Shown here piece by piece: positions 15,654 to 23,239 of a stretch of 34,939 nucleotides of DNA. The stretch is from a virus. A program made the translations under genes and the position numbers. Every line of letters begins with the position of its first letter. Within the stretch, counting starts at the first letter, position 1. The DNA is taken from positions 1 through 34,939 of IMG/VR virus record IMGVR_UViG_3300035670_000751; one strand, 5' to 3'. Below the pieces are notes generated by a model that saw only the letters and a list, made by a program, of their open reading frames with translations, searched no databases and had not been told where the DNA came from.

Positions 15654-17249
15654 ATGGCAAATCCTTTTGACCAACTTGATCAAACAGGTGGAAACCCTTT
15701 TGACCAATTTGATGCAAAGCCATTAACAACAGGCAGAGTTGGCGAGTTACTATCTAGAGGCGCTGCTCCTGCAATTACTGGAGCAACTGCTGGTGCTGCA
15801 CTAGGCGCACCTGTAGGTATGTCTGCTCCTGCTGCATTAATTGGTGGTATGGCTGTTCCTATTGGTGATGCTCTTAATACTATTGTTAATGAGCTATCTA
15901 AAGGTAATACAGCAGTAGAGAACTATATTCGTGGCTTAATGGGTAGAGAGCAAACTGCAACACCTATGCAATTGCCAATGGTTTCTAGTATGGTTTCTAG
16001 AGGAATGGAAAAAGTTGGTTTAGGTGCAGAACCTACTTCAACAACAGAAAGAGTTATTGAGGCTGGTGGAGCAGGATTAGCAGGTACAGGATCACAATTA
16101 CCTGCATTGACTCAATTGGCTAAAGAAGGCGCATCTGCTGTAACTAGAAATGTTGCATCTCAGATGGCACAAGCTCCTGTTAGACAAACTGCTGTGTCTG
16201 CTCCTGCATCAATGGTGGCTCAATCAGTTACAGAAGCTACTGGAAGCCCTATTGCTGGCATGATTGCTGGTGCTACTACAGGTGCAGCAGGTGGTGTTAG
16301 ACCTAAGAAACTAGAGAATATACCTACTGCACAAGAATTAAAGCAACAAGCTAATTTGGCTTATCAAAAAGCTAATGAGTCTGGTGTTGTAGTAAATCCT
16401 TCATCATTACAAGCAAAGTTGCCTGAGTTTAAAAATGTTTTAAAAATTGAAGGTTTTGATGCTCAATTGCACCCACAAATCAATGCTGTAATTAGCAGAC
16501 TAGAGACAGAGGTTAGCACTCCTAAAACTTTGCAAGAGATGGAAACTCTTAGAAGAATTGTTAAGTCTCCTACAAAGCAATATGACAATCCAGATCAACA
16601 AAGAATTGCATATAAGTTGCTAGAAGAATATGACAACTATGTTGGCAATTTGTCTAAAAATGATTTAGCTCCTGTGCAGAATCCAGAGAAAGCCTTTGCT
16701 TCACTAAAAGAAGCAAGAAATCTTTATTCTAAGAGCATTAAATCAGACACTATTTCTGACTTAATTGAAAGAGCAGAGATTACTGCTGGTGCTAATTACA
16801 CTCAATCAGGATTAGAAAATGCTTTAAGACAAGAGCTTAAGTCATTGGCTAAAAATCCTAAGAGATTAAATGGATTTACAAAGACAGAGAAAGATGCAAT
16901 TATTGCTGCAGCCAAAGGCGGTAACTTACAAAACTTCTTAAGATATGTTGGTAAGTTAGCTCCTACTAGTGTTATAGCTGGTGGTGGTGCAGTAGGTCTT
17001 GGTTATCTTGCTGGCGGTGCTACTGGTGCTGCTGTATTGCCTGTAATTGGTGGAGCTGGAAGATATGCAGCTACTCGCATGGGTATGCAAAATATGAGAG
17101 ATATTCAGAATTTAGTAGCTTTAGGCAGACAGCCATCAGTAGTTCAAGCTCCTTATTCTTTAGTCCCACAAACAGCAATTAGAGGTCTGTTATCAACACC
17201 AGATGCTACAGGCAGATTTATCCAAGAAGAAAACCCATTAGGATTTTAA
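15654..17249 (+). CDS. Putative ejection (internal virion) protein, large, with glycine-zipper membrane segments
   Basis: 531 residues. The N-terminus carries a tandem NPFDQLDQTGG / NPFDQFDAK repeat. Gly/Ala-zipper hydrophobic segments follow near residues 37-70 (APAITGATAGAALGAPVG, ALIGGMAVPIG) and 190-210 (SPIAGMIAGATTGAAGG), with another at about 440-470 (TSVIAGGGAVGLGYLAGGAT). Between them is a charged helical body (residues ~220-430). Such zippers are typical of ejected proteins that insert into the host membrane. It is the last and largest of the ejection block and starts one base after the preceding stop. Enzymatic motifs were not seen. Confidence 0.68.
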   Translation: MANPFDQLDQTGGNPFDQFDAKPLTTGRVGELLSRGAAPAITGATAGAALGAPVGMSAPAALIGGMAVPIGDALNTIVNELSKGNTAVENYIRGLMGREQTATPMQLPMVSSMVSRGMEKVGLGAEPTSTTERVIEAGGAGLAGTGSQLPALTQLAKEGASAVTRNVASQMAQAPVRQTAVSAPASMVAQSVTEATGSPIAGMIAGATTGAAGGVRPKKLENIPTAQELKQQANLAYQKANESGVVVNPSSLQAKLPEFKNVLKIEGFDAQLHPQINAVISRLETEVSTPKTLQEMETLRRIVKSPTKQYDNPDQQRIAYKLLEEYDNYVGNLSKNDLAPVQNPEKAFASLKEARNLYSKSIKSDTISDLIERAEITAGANYTQSGLENALRQELKSLAKNPKRLNGFTKTEKDAIIAAAKGGNLQNFLRYVGKLAPTSVIAGGGAVGLGYLAGGATGAAVLPVIGGAGRYAATRMGMQNMRDIQNLVALGRQPSVVQAPYSLVPQTAIRGLLSTPDATGRFIQEENPLGF

Positions 17250-17258
17250 GGAACAAAA

Positions 17259-17975
17259 ATGGCAAAGACAAAGATTAGTGAATTTGATATAGACCCATCT
17301 AACAATACTGACATTAACAGTATTAATATTGCTGAAGGCTGTGCGCCTAGCGGTATCAATAATGCTATTCGTCAGCTTATGTCAGACTTGAAAGAGTTTC
17401 AGACAGGTGCATCTGGTGATGACTTTACTGTGGCTGGTGCATTAGATATTACTGGTACTCTAGAACTAGATGGATCTACAGGTAGTGCTGGTCAAGTCTT
17501 GGTATCTGGTGGTTCAGGTACTACTCCATCTTGGGGTAATGCCTTTGTTGCTGGAATGATTATGCTTTGGTCTGGTGCAGCCAATGCTATTCCTAGTGGA
17601 TGGTTATTGTGTAATGGTTCAAATAACACACCAGATTTAAGAAATCGCTTTGTAGTAGGTGCTGGCTCTACTTATGCTGTGGGTGCTACTGGTGGTAGTG
17701 CTGATGCAATTGTAGTAAGCCATACTCATACAGCAACTTCTACTGTAACTGATGCTGGACACCAACACCAATGGGGTGCTAACGAATTTGCTAAAAACAA
17801 AATTAATAGTGGTCAGACATCATCTGATGGTGTGAATGGTCTCGGTGGTGATGCTTTAACAAACTCAGCCACAACAGGCATTACAGTAGCAACAACTATT
17901 GCTTCAACAGGCTCTAGCGGTACTAATGCTAACTTGCCACCTTACTATGCTCTTTGCTACATTATGAAGGCTTAA
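17259..17975 (+). CDS. Receptor-binding protein with phage tail collar domain
   Basis: 238 residues. The N-terminus KTKISEFDIDPSNNTDINSI, followed by NIAEGCAPSGINNAIRQLM, is a shared fibre attachment module. A short shaft (LDITGTLELDGSTGSAGQVL) leads to a collar domain of the T4 gp12 type: GMIMLWSGAANAIPSGWLLC, NGSNNTPDLRNRFVVGAGS, then the His-rich repeats SHTHTAT and AGHQHQW and a final NLPPYYALCYIMKA. In gp12-type fibres such His pairs hold metal at the trimer axis. It probably contacts a surface sugar or receptor. Its separation from the other fibre genes by the ejection block is typical of this phage group. Confidence 0.85.
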   Translation: MAKTKISEFDIDPSNNTDINSINIAEGCAPSGINNAIRQLMSDLKEFQTGASGDDFTVAGALDITGTLELDGSTGSAGQVLVSGGSGTTPSWGNAFVAGMIMLWSGAANAIPSGWLLCNGSNNTPDLRNRFVVGAGSTYAVGATGGSADAIVVSHTHTATSTVTDAGHQHQWGANEFAKNKINSGQTSSDGVNGLGGDALTNSATTGITVATTIASTGSSGTNANLPPYYALCYIMKA

Positions 17976-17977
17976 TC

Positions 17978-18148
17978 ATGTCAGAGCAGACTATTACTGA
18001 AACAGAAGCAAGACTTAATAGCCATGAAGCAGTTTGTGCAGTTAGATATGAAGGAATCAATGCCAGACTAAAAAGGTTAGAGCATATCCTTATCGGAGCT
18101 TGTGGTTTCATTATTGCAATTCTTTTAGGGATTTCTTTAAAGCTATGA
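17978..18148 (+). CDS. 56-residue single-membrane-helix protein
   Basis: Starts at ATG 17978 (two bases after the collar gene); an in-frame start inside the collar gene is unlikely. Residues 1-32 are a charged amphipathic helix (ETEARLNSHEAVCAVRYEGI), and residues 34-54 form one membrane helix (ILIGACGFIIAILLGISL). This N-terminal helix plus C-terminal membrane segment resembles XhlA-type holin accessory proteins, and it lies at the head of the lysis block. The assignment is inference. It is linked to the next gene by an ATGA overlap. Confidence 0.68.
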   Translation: MSEQTITETEARLNSHEAVCAVRYEGINARLKRLEHILIGACGFIIAILLGISLKL

Positions 18149-18597
18149 GAGAGATACTAGTTATATGGGCTTGTCTTATTGGCTTTCTTTTTGCCTATCC
18201 AGCAAAAGCTCAACCTATTGTTACTGAGTCTACTAGCAAATCAGAGACCACAGTAAAGTCTCCACCACCTTCTGCTATCTCTCCTAATATCACCACTATC
18301 AACAATAAGAATTGTTCTACTGGTATCTCTGGAGCAACTCAGACTCAGATCTTTGGTATCTCTTTTGGAGCTACTGTTAAAGATGCTAACTGTGAAATGA
18401 TTGTTAAGGCTGAGTCATTGTTTATGATGCAGATGAAAACTGCTGCTGTATCGGTGATGTGCCAAGACTCTGCTATCTGGTGGGGTATGTGGGATGCTGG
18501 TACTTATTGCCCTGTAGATGGCATGGTAGGGGTTCAAGCTAAAGATTATTGGCTTGCTAACCCTAAGATGATTCCAGACAGACCAAAGATTAAATGA
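18145..18597 (+). CDS. Exported protein of unknown function
   Basis: 150 residues from ATG 18145 (ATGA overlap). A clear signal peptide (MREILVIWACLIGFLFAYPA, cleavage likely after AKA at residue 22) precedes a Ser/Thr/Pro-rich linker (ESTSKSETTVKSPPPSAI) and a compact domain with four Cys. Segments such as KSPPPSAISPNITTINNKN and the ATQTQIFGISFGATVKDANC stretch occur in proteins encoded in many pelagiphage and freshwater-phage genomes. It should reach the periplasm or outer membrane of the host. Its place in the lysis block suggests an envelope function; nothing more specific can be read. Confidence 0.72.
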   Translation: MREILVIWACLIGFLFAYPAKAQPIVTESTSKSETTVKSPPPSAISPNITTINNKNCSTGISGATQTQIFGISFGATVKDANCEMIVKAESLFMMQMKTAAVSVMCQDSAIWWGMWDAGTYCPVDGMVGVQAKDYWLANPKMIPDRPKIK

Positions 18598-19793
18598 AGT
18601 GGCTGGTAGCCTTACTAGCCTGTATTGGCATAGCACAGGCTCAAGTCATTCAACACCAAATCTCGGATGATGGATATGCTAGAGTTCCTTTGCAGTTTGG
18701 CTTTCCTTACTATGGCAGGGTCTTTACTGAATCTTATATGTTCAGCAATGGTGTTGTTGGTTTCCTCAATCCTACAAATCATTGGTGTTGCACAGGATTT
18801 GATCTAAGAACTAACAATGGAACTCCTTTTAGCTTTGCCATCATGCCTTTGCAGACAGACCTTATTAACTACTCAGGTCGGTTCTTAACTGAAGGCACAC
18901 CACAATACCAGCGATATAAGTGGGAGAATATATCCGAGTATGGAGTCCCACAAAACCTAAATACCTTTGGTGTAGAGATTAGACCAAGTGGATATATCGG
19001 TATGCACTATGAAAGTGTTAATATTAGTCCTTGGAGACCTGTAACTATCGGTAGGACAGGGGATGTCGGAGAGTTCCATCAGTATTATCATGGAGCTGGA
19101 TTTACTCAAGGTAGCTTCAACCATATAACAGAATCAACAGGTAATGCCTGTTTGCTCAACCCATTATCTAGCACTAGCTGCGCAGGATACCAAGAAGCCT
19201 ATCTAGCTCAACAATGCTCTATAAGCTCTCTATACAGCCCACAATGCCCTAATTATCAACAGGCATACTTTACAGAACAATGCAGACTTAATCCTCTGTA
19301 TGACAGAACCTGTAGCGGCTATGCACAAGCCTATGCTTTAGCCAATGTCATTGCTCCTAGCGCACCTGCAACTGTGGTTATTGCAAGCGAGCCACAGGTA
19401 GTCGCAGATCCTGTAGTAAACCAAGCTATCGCAGCTCCTTCTCCTACAAGCCAAACTAGTCCTACTAGTGTTATTTCTCGACAGAATACCCCTAGTTCTG
19501 CAACTAGTCAGATAACTAGTCAGACCGAGAAAAAAGAGGAAAAGAAGGAAGATAAGAAAGAGCAGCCAAAAGCACAGATTAAAGCACCAGTTAAAACAGA
19601 AGCAAAGACATCTGATGCTCCTGTAGTTGTAGATAGACCAATTCCTCAATCTCCTCAGATTGTGGATTTGTTGTACCTGCAAATAGTCAAGAGACCTATC
19701 CAAGACAATGGCAAGGCTTTTTACTTCTTAACAAAAAACAGTCAAATTAAGCATGAGGAAATGGTAGATGGACAATATCGAAAAAGAGATTAG
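18594..19793 (+). CDS. Exported NIDO-like protein with Cys repeats
   Basis: 399 residues. A signal peptide (MKWLVALLACIGIAQAQ) precedes a domain resembling the extracellular nidogen (NIDO) fold: LQFGFPYYGRVFTESYMFS, NGVVGFLNP, FAIMPLQTDLI, GVEIRPSGYIGMHYE, residues ~25-175. Three ~20-residue Cys repeats follow (pattern C-x-x-NPLY-x-x-x-C-x-GY-x-x-AY, residues ~185-250), then a disordered Ser/Thr/Pro and Lys/Glu-rich linker, and a short C-terminal domain (VDLLYLQIVKRPIQDNGKAF). The design suggests a protein displayed in the periplasm or outside the cell. Related proteins occur in aquatic phages. Function is unknown; it may act in lysis, superinfection exclusion or adhesion. Confidence 0.72.
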   Translation: MKWLVALLACIGIAQAQVIQHQISDDGYARVPLQFGFPYYGRVFTESYMFSNGVVGFLNPTNHWCCTGFDLRTNNGTPFSFAIMPLQTDLINYSGRFLTEGTPQYQRYKWENISEYGVPQNLNTFGVEIRPSGYIGMHYESVNISPWRPVTIGRTGDVGEFHQYYHGAGFTQGSFNHITESTGNACLLNPLSSTSCAGYQEAYLAQQCSISSLYSPQCPNYQQAYFTEQCRLNPLYDRTCSGYAQAYALANVIAPSAPATVVIASEPQVVADPVVNQAIAAPSPTSQTSPTSVISRQNTPSSATSQITSQTEKKEEKKEDKKEQPKAQIKAPVKTEAKTSDAPVVVDRPIPQSPQIVDLLYLQIVKRPIQDNGKAFYFLTKNSQIKHEEMVDGQYRKRD

Positions 19794-20190
19794 TGTCGGT
19801 GGTTTTAGTTTTAAGCTAACGAATAAGCTAATGGTATTAGTTATAACTATTGCACCTGTGGTCGGTGGTGCATTTTGGGGAGCTTTTGAGTTCTATAACG
19901 ACTATATGAGTATGCGCTCTGCCATTAAGAACTATGTCAGCCCTGACTTTACAGAGTATGACAAGAAGCTGGCGTTGATGGAAGAATCCACAGCCAAAGT
20001 CAATGATTACACTAGAGACATCAAGAATGATATTAAGAATGATGTCCGCAGACTTGAGAAGGTAGTCGAGCAAGTCGAGAGAGATGGCAAGCAGTTATCT
20101 AGAGAAGTAGACAGAGATTTAAGAGAAATGCGAAAAGAAGTAGATAACAAGATTAAGCGAGCCTTAGATAACCCATTATCAAATAACTAG
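19768..20190 (+). CDS. Membrane-anchored coiled-coil protein
   Basis: 140 residues. One membrane helix (LMVLVITIAPVVGGAFWGAF, residues ~22-42) follows a short N-terminal segment. From about residue 65 there is a long, strongly charged coiled coil (RDIKNDIKNDVRRLEKVVEQ, VERDGKQLSREVDRDLREM) that would project into the periplasm or cytoplasm. It overlaps the preceding gene by 26 bases and ends just before the holin. A signal anchor plus periplasmic coiled coil is reminiscent of an inner-membrane spanin, but no lipoprotein partner was found, so the role stays open. Confidence 0.7.
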   Translation: MDNIEKEISVGGFSFKLTNKLMVLVITIAPVVGGAFWGAFEFYNDYMSMRSAIKNYVSPDFTEYDKKLALMEESTAKVNDYTRDIKNDIKNDVRRLEKVVEQVERDGKQLSREVDRDLREMRKEVDNKIKRALDNPLSNN

Positions 20191-20198
20191 GAGTAGGT

Positions 20199-20702
20199 AT
20201 GTTTTCATTAATTTCAACACTAGGCGGTCTATTGGTATCAGGTCTGCCAAAGCTATTAGAGTATTTTCAAGACAAGTCAGACAAGAAGCATGAACTAGAG
20301 CTTTCTAGGATGCAGACTGAGCGAGAGCTTGAGATGATGGAAAGAGGCTTCTTAGCCCAAGCCAAAGTAGAAGAAATCCGCACAGATCAGGTAATGATGC
20401 AGACTGATGCAGAAATGACTAAGGCTGCCTATGCGCATGATGCCAAAGTCCTTGAGAAAGCTGCTCCTTGGGCTTCTACCTTTGTAGCTACAGTTCGACC
20501 TGTAGTGACCTATTTGTTTGTGGCTGAGTTGTTCATTATCAATATCGGTATCGGTATCTACTTGTTCACTCATGGCACTTTGATTACCAATGTTGATGAC
20601 TTTATCAAAGCTACAGATATGATTTTCAGCGAAGATGAGATGGCTATGCTTGGTGCTATTATTGGCTACTGGTTTGGCTCTAGAGGCTGGAATAAGAAAT
20701 GA
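20199..20702 (+). CDS. Holin, GTA/3TM type
   Basis: 167 residues. An N-terminal hydrophobic helix (FSLISTLGGLLVSGLPKLLE) is followed by a long charged helix, then ASTFVATVRPVVTYLFVAEL, FIINIGIGIYLFT and a final MLGAIIGYWFGSRGWNKK. The RPxVTY motif before the membrane helix and the WFGSRGW-type ending are hallmarks of the three-transmembrane holin family known from gene transfer agents and many phages. It would open the inner membrane to release the endolysin, whose gene overlaps it by four bases (ATGA). GGAGTAGGT supplies the ribosome site. Confidence 0.85.
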   Translation: MFSLISTLGGLLVSGLPKLLEYFQDKSDKKHELELSRMQTERELEMMERGFLAQAKVEEIRTDQVMMQTDAEMTKAAYAHDAKVLEKAAPWASTFVATVRPVVTYLFVAELFIINIGIGIYLFTHGTLITNVDDFIKATDMIFSEDEMAMLGAIIGYWFGSRGWNKK

Positions 20703-21178
20703 AAATTAGTGATAAATGCTTAAAGATGATTAAGCATCACGAAGGAGTCAGGACTAAGCCTTACCAATGTCCTGCTCTCCTCTGGACTGTTGGTGTCGGT
20801 CATGTCATTGATCCTAACCATGCCAGAGTACCCATTGCTGATAGAAAGGCTTTGCCTATACCTGCTGGGTGGGACAGGACTCTATCAATCGATGAGGTAG
20901 ACGATATTCTCCAAAAAGACCTAGCTCGCTTTGTGGCTGGGGTTCTTAGGTTATGCCCAGAGACAGCTAACAATCAAAACCATCTAGACTGTTTGGTGTC
21001 ATTCTCATTCAATGTCGGACTAGGCAATTTGCAAAGAAGTCAGGTTAGACAGAAATACAACCGAGGCGACTTTGAAGGTGCTATGGATGAGCTTTTGACA
21101 TGGAATAAAGCTGGTGGTAAAGTCCTCAGAGGATTAGATAACCGAAGAAAAGATGAGAAAGCCTTATTTTTGTCATAA
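20699..21178 (+). CDS. Endolysin, GH24 lysozyme (T4/P22 type)
   Basis: 159 residues. The catalytic arrangement E-8aa-C-5aa-T is present: Glu15 (HHEG), Cys24 and Thr30 in LLWTVGVGH. This is the GH24 triad with Cys in place of the T4 Asp20, an accepted variant of the family. Downstream segments (DDILQKDLARFVAGV, DCLVSFSFNVGLGNLQRS, then FEGAMDELLTWNKAGGKVLR and GLDNRRKDEKALF) fit the C-terminal lobe of phage lysozymes. There is no signal or anchor helix, so release depends on the holin just upstream. It cleaves the MurNAc-GlcNAc bond of peptidoglycan. Confidence 0.92.
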   Translation: MKISDKCLKMIKHHEGVRTKPYQCPALLWTVGVGHVIDPNHARVPIADRKALPIPAGWDRTLSIDEVDDILQKDLARFVAGVLRLCPETANNQNHLDCLVSFSFNVGLGNLQRSQVRQKYNRGDFEGAMDELLTWNKAGGKVLRGLDNRRKDEKALFLS

Positions 21179-21198
21179 TTAACTAGGATACTAGGCAG

Positions 21199-21540
21199 AT
21201 GAAATTAGTAACTCCACCAACTGTTCAAGCGGTATATGAGATGTTAATTTGTCTGCCACCTTTTAATCGGTGGAATCTACCACCATCTAAACAAGTAGGA
21301 TTTGAAGTCCATAAAGATCCTACCTGCTTGGGTGAATACGAGCCAGAACCCCATGTCATCAGGATCTCTGAAGCAAAGAATGGGCATCTGGATACTGTTG
21401 TAAAAACTGTAGCCCATGAAATTATCCATATGAGGCTATACCTAAAGGGATGCAAGAACTGGGATAAGCATGATGCAAACTTTAATGAGTTATCGCATAA
21501 GATTGCTATTACTTTAGGATTTGACCCAAAGGAATTGTAA
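21199..21540 (+). CDS. SprT-like zinc metalloprotease domain protein
   Basis: 113 residues. The zinc site AHEIIHM gives H73-E74-x-x-H77, with KHDANFNELSH downstream supplying a likely third ligand (H91 or H100). This is the gluzincin-like SprT arrangement, here reduced to the catalytic core with no C-terminal zinc ribbon. No signal peptide was seen, so it acts in the cytoplasm if active. SprT/Spartan relatives cut protein crosslinked to DNA; a role in virion maturation, host takeover or lysis timing is equally possible. It lies between the endolysin and a phosphoesterase and overlaps the latter (TAATG). Confidence 0.8.
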   Translation: MKLVTPPTVQAVYEMLICLPPFNRWNLPPSKQVGFEVHKDPTCLGEYEPEPHVIRISEAKNGHLDTVVKTVAHEIIHMRLYLKGCKNWDKHDANFNELSHKIAITLGFDPKEL

Positions 21541-22544
21541 TGACAAAAGCAGTTTGCACAGACCAAGAGTTTATTGAGTTATGGAAACAAGTCCAGTCAC
21601 CATCAGGAATGAGCAAGGCTCTTGGAGTTGATGTTCGTGCCATTATGAGGCGAAGAAATTATCTAGAGGCTAAATACAATATTGCTTTAGTAACTGATAA
21701 TCCTTTAAAGCAAACCATTACTTTTGATAGAAATGTCGCAAAGCAAAAACTAGCTGAGAAGCTAGAAGAAACTAGGCACTCTGTCCGCAGAGGCACAGTT
21801 ATTGAGAATGGCAAAGTAGTAGTGTTTTCTGATGCTCACTTCTATCCTAATGATTACAGCACAGCCTTTAGAGCATTGCTGACATTCATTAAAGCCCACA
21901 AGCCAGAAGTCATTATTAACAATGGTGATGCTTTTGATGGTGCATCTATCAGCCGACATCCTAGAATTGGCTGGGACTCAAAGCCTTCTGTAATCGAAGA
22001 ACTCAAGGCAGTTCAAGACCATTTATCTGCTATCGAAGAAGCCTCAGTCCACAAGTCTAATCTTATCTGGACTCTAGGTAACCATGATGCTCGATTCGAG
22101 AACTTCCTAGCAGCTCAAGCTCCGCAGTATGAAGGAGTCCAAGGGTTTACCCTTAAAGACCATTTTCCACTATGGCAACCTTGTTGGTCATTCTGGATTA
22201 ATGAAGATACTGTGATTAAACACAGATGGAAAGGTGGTCGCTATGCAGGTTCAAACAATACAACCTTTGCAGGAACTTCTATTGTCACAGGTCATACTCA
22301 CCAGTTAAAAGTAGAGCCATTCACAGACTACAAAGGAACTCGCTATGGTGTGCAGACAGGATGCCTAGCTAACCCAATGGGTGACCAGTTCTCTGACTAT
22401 ACCGAGGACAACCCTAAAGACTGGAGAAGCGGATTCGCAGTTTTAACCTTTGTAGATGGCAAGTTGCTACCACCTGAGTTAGTGCAAGTCTGGAATGAAG
22501 ATAAAGGTGAGGTTACTTTCCGAGGAAAGATTTGGACTGTCTAA
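21540..22544 (+). CDS. Calcineurin-like metallophosphoesterase with N-terminal HTH-like region
   Basis: 334 residues. All the core motifs of the family are visible: D98-x-H100 (SDAH), G129-D130 with D133 (NNGDAFD), G180-NHD183 (LGNHDAR), H228 and G251-HTH254 (TGHTHQ). Residues ~8-45 (FIELWKQVQSPSGMSKALGV then RAIMRRRNYLEAKYNI) look like a helix-turn-helix that could bind DNA. Enzymes of this kind hydrolyse phosphodiesters or phosphomonoesters with two metals. As the final late gene, convergent with the early leftward operon and overlapping it by four bases, its substrate is unknown. Host or phage nucleic acid processing is plausible. Confidence 0.85.
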   Translation: MTKAVCTDQEFIELWKQVQSPSGMSKALGVDVRAIMRRRNYLEAKYNIALVTDNPLKQTITFDRNVAKQKLAEKLEETRHSVRRGTVIENGKVVVFSDAHFYPNDYSTAFRALLTFIKAHKPEVIINNGDAFDGASISRHPRIGWDSKPSVIEELKAVQDHLSAIEEASVHKSNLIWTLGNHDARFENFLAAQAPQYEGVQGFTLKDHFPLWQPCWSFWINEDTVIKHRWKGGRYAGSNNTTFAGTSIVTGHTHQLKVEPFTDYKGTRYGVQTGCLANPMGDQFSDYTEDNPKDWRSGFAVLTFVDGKLLPPELVQVWNEDKGEVTFRGKIWTV

Positions 22545-22747
22545 GGGAAAACCCTAACAAGACCTACCAAATAAATAATAACTGCTACAAGCTCCACCAA
22601 GAGCAAAGCATTGTCTCTGTATAGGTAGCCTTGGACTGTCCACAGAAAACTGCCTACAAGCCCAAATAAGAGGTTTAAAGGGTATATATTGATAGAAGTC
22701 AGGGCTATACCTATCAAACACAGTATAGTTCCTGACCATCTAATCAT
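22541..22747 (-). CDS. Small membrane protein, last gene of the leftward operon
   Basis: 68 residues with two to three membrane helices: SGTILCLIGIALTSINIYPL, NLLFGLVGSFLWTVQGYLY and ALLLVELVAVIIYLVGLV. The arrangement with NIYPLN and WTVQGY is common among small phage-encoded membrane proteins, superficially like PnuC or SWEET half-transporters. Function is unknown. Its ATG overlaps the upstream stop as ATGA, and its stop overlaps the convergent phosphoesterase stop. Confidence 0.72.
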   Translation of the reverse strand: MIRWSGTILCLIGIALTSINIYPLNLLFGLVGSFLWTVQGYLYRDNALLLVELVAVIIYLVGLVRVFP

Positions 22748-22845
22748 TTTTGGTTAGCCAAATACTCAGCCATTGTTTTGCGGATAGCTTCTCTGATTAC
22801 TGCTAGTTCATCTTCTGAGAGGGTAAAGTCTTTTTCTAGTGTCAT
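22744..22845 (-). CDS. 33-residue helical protein (hand-called)
   Basis: Reads MTLEKDFTLSEDELAVIREA then IRKTMAEYLANQK, a small acidic helical protein. Both ends are ATGA overlaps with neighbours, the strongest support that it is translated. TLSEDELAVIREAI resembles the ELSDDEIRKVI and ELSDEEIRQIY segments of the larger proteins upstream in the same operon, so it may be a reduced member of that family. Function unknown. Confidence 0.7.
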   Translation of the reverse strand: MTLEKDFTLSEDELAVIREAIRKTMAEYLANQK

Positions 22846-23093
22846 TTCTTTTTAGCCTTTTTAACTGGTTCTTTAATTTGTCGGTAGATCATTAATAAAT
22901 TGTGAACTTTGTCATCCAATTTGGACTCTATATCGTTAAGAATATCTGAGGCAGCCCACAATGCTCCAGAGTCATCACCTAAAGCTCTTTCTGCGCAGAT
23001 GGCAATTATAGACTGACAACTATTTACTTTACAGCTCAACTGCTCAATTTCATTGACCTGATTCCAAAAATCTTTTGCTAGTTCTTCATTCAT
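22842..23093 (-). CDS. Small helical protein of unknown function
   Basis: 83 residues, helical, with three Cys in its first half and a strongly basic tail (IKEPVKKAKKK). The middle (IIAICAERALGDDSGALWAA, SDILNDIESKLDDKV) resembles small proteins of host-interaction regions in proteobacterial phages. No catalytic motif was seen. It is linked by ATGA at both ends. Confidence 0.7.
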   Translation of the reverse strand: MNEELAKDFWNQVNEIEQLSCKVNSCQSIIAICAERALGDDSGALWAASDILNDIESKLDDKVHNLLMIYRQIKEPVKKAKKK

Positions 23094-23239
23094 TTTTCAC
23101 TCGCTTTCTTTAGTAATTCAAGGGTATGTTCATATCCATTTTCAAATGCAACCTTAGATAGACAATACAAACCACCAATAAAATTAAATGTAAGCATTAT
23201 TGGTAAAAATAAAACCATTAAAAATAATCTTGCTTTCAT
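23090..23239 (-). CDS. 49-residue membrane protein with KKASEK tail (hand-called)
   Basis: Starts MKARLFLMVLFLPIMLTFNF then IGGLYCLSKVAFENGYEH and ends TLELLKKASEK. The first ~25 residues form one membrane helix or an uncleaved signal. The C-terminal KKASEK matches the endings of the next two genes upstream. ATGA overlaps at both ends support translation. Function unknown. Confidence 0.7.
   Translation of the reverse strand: MKARLFLMVLFLPIMLTFNFIGGLYCLSKVAFENGYEHTLELLKKASEK

Noticed and set aside
19338-19703. 121-codon leftward frame opposite the NIDO-like protein
   Set aside because: Low-complexity Cys/Leu/Phe translation of the antisense of a Lys/Glu-rich linker; no start signal.
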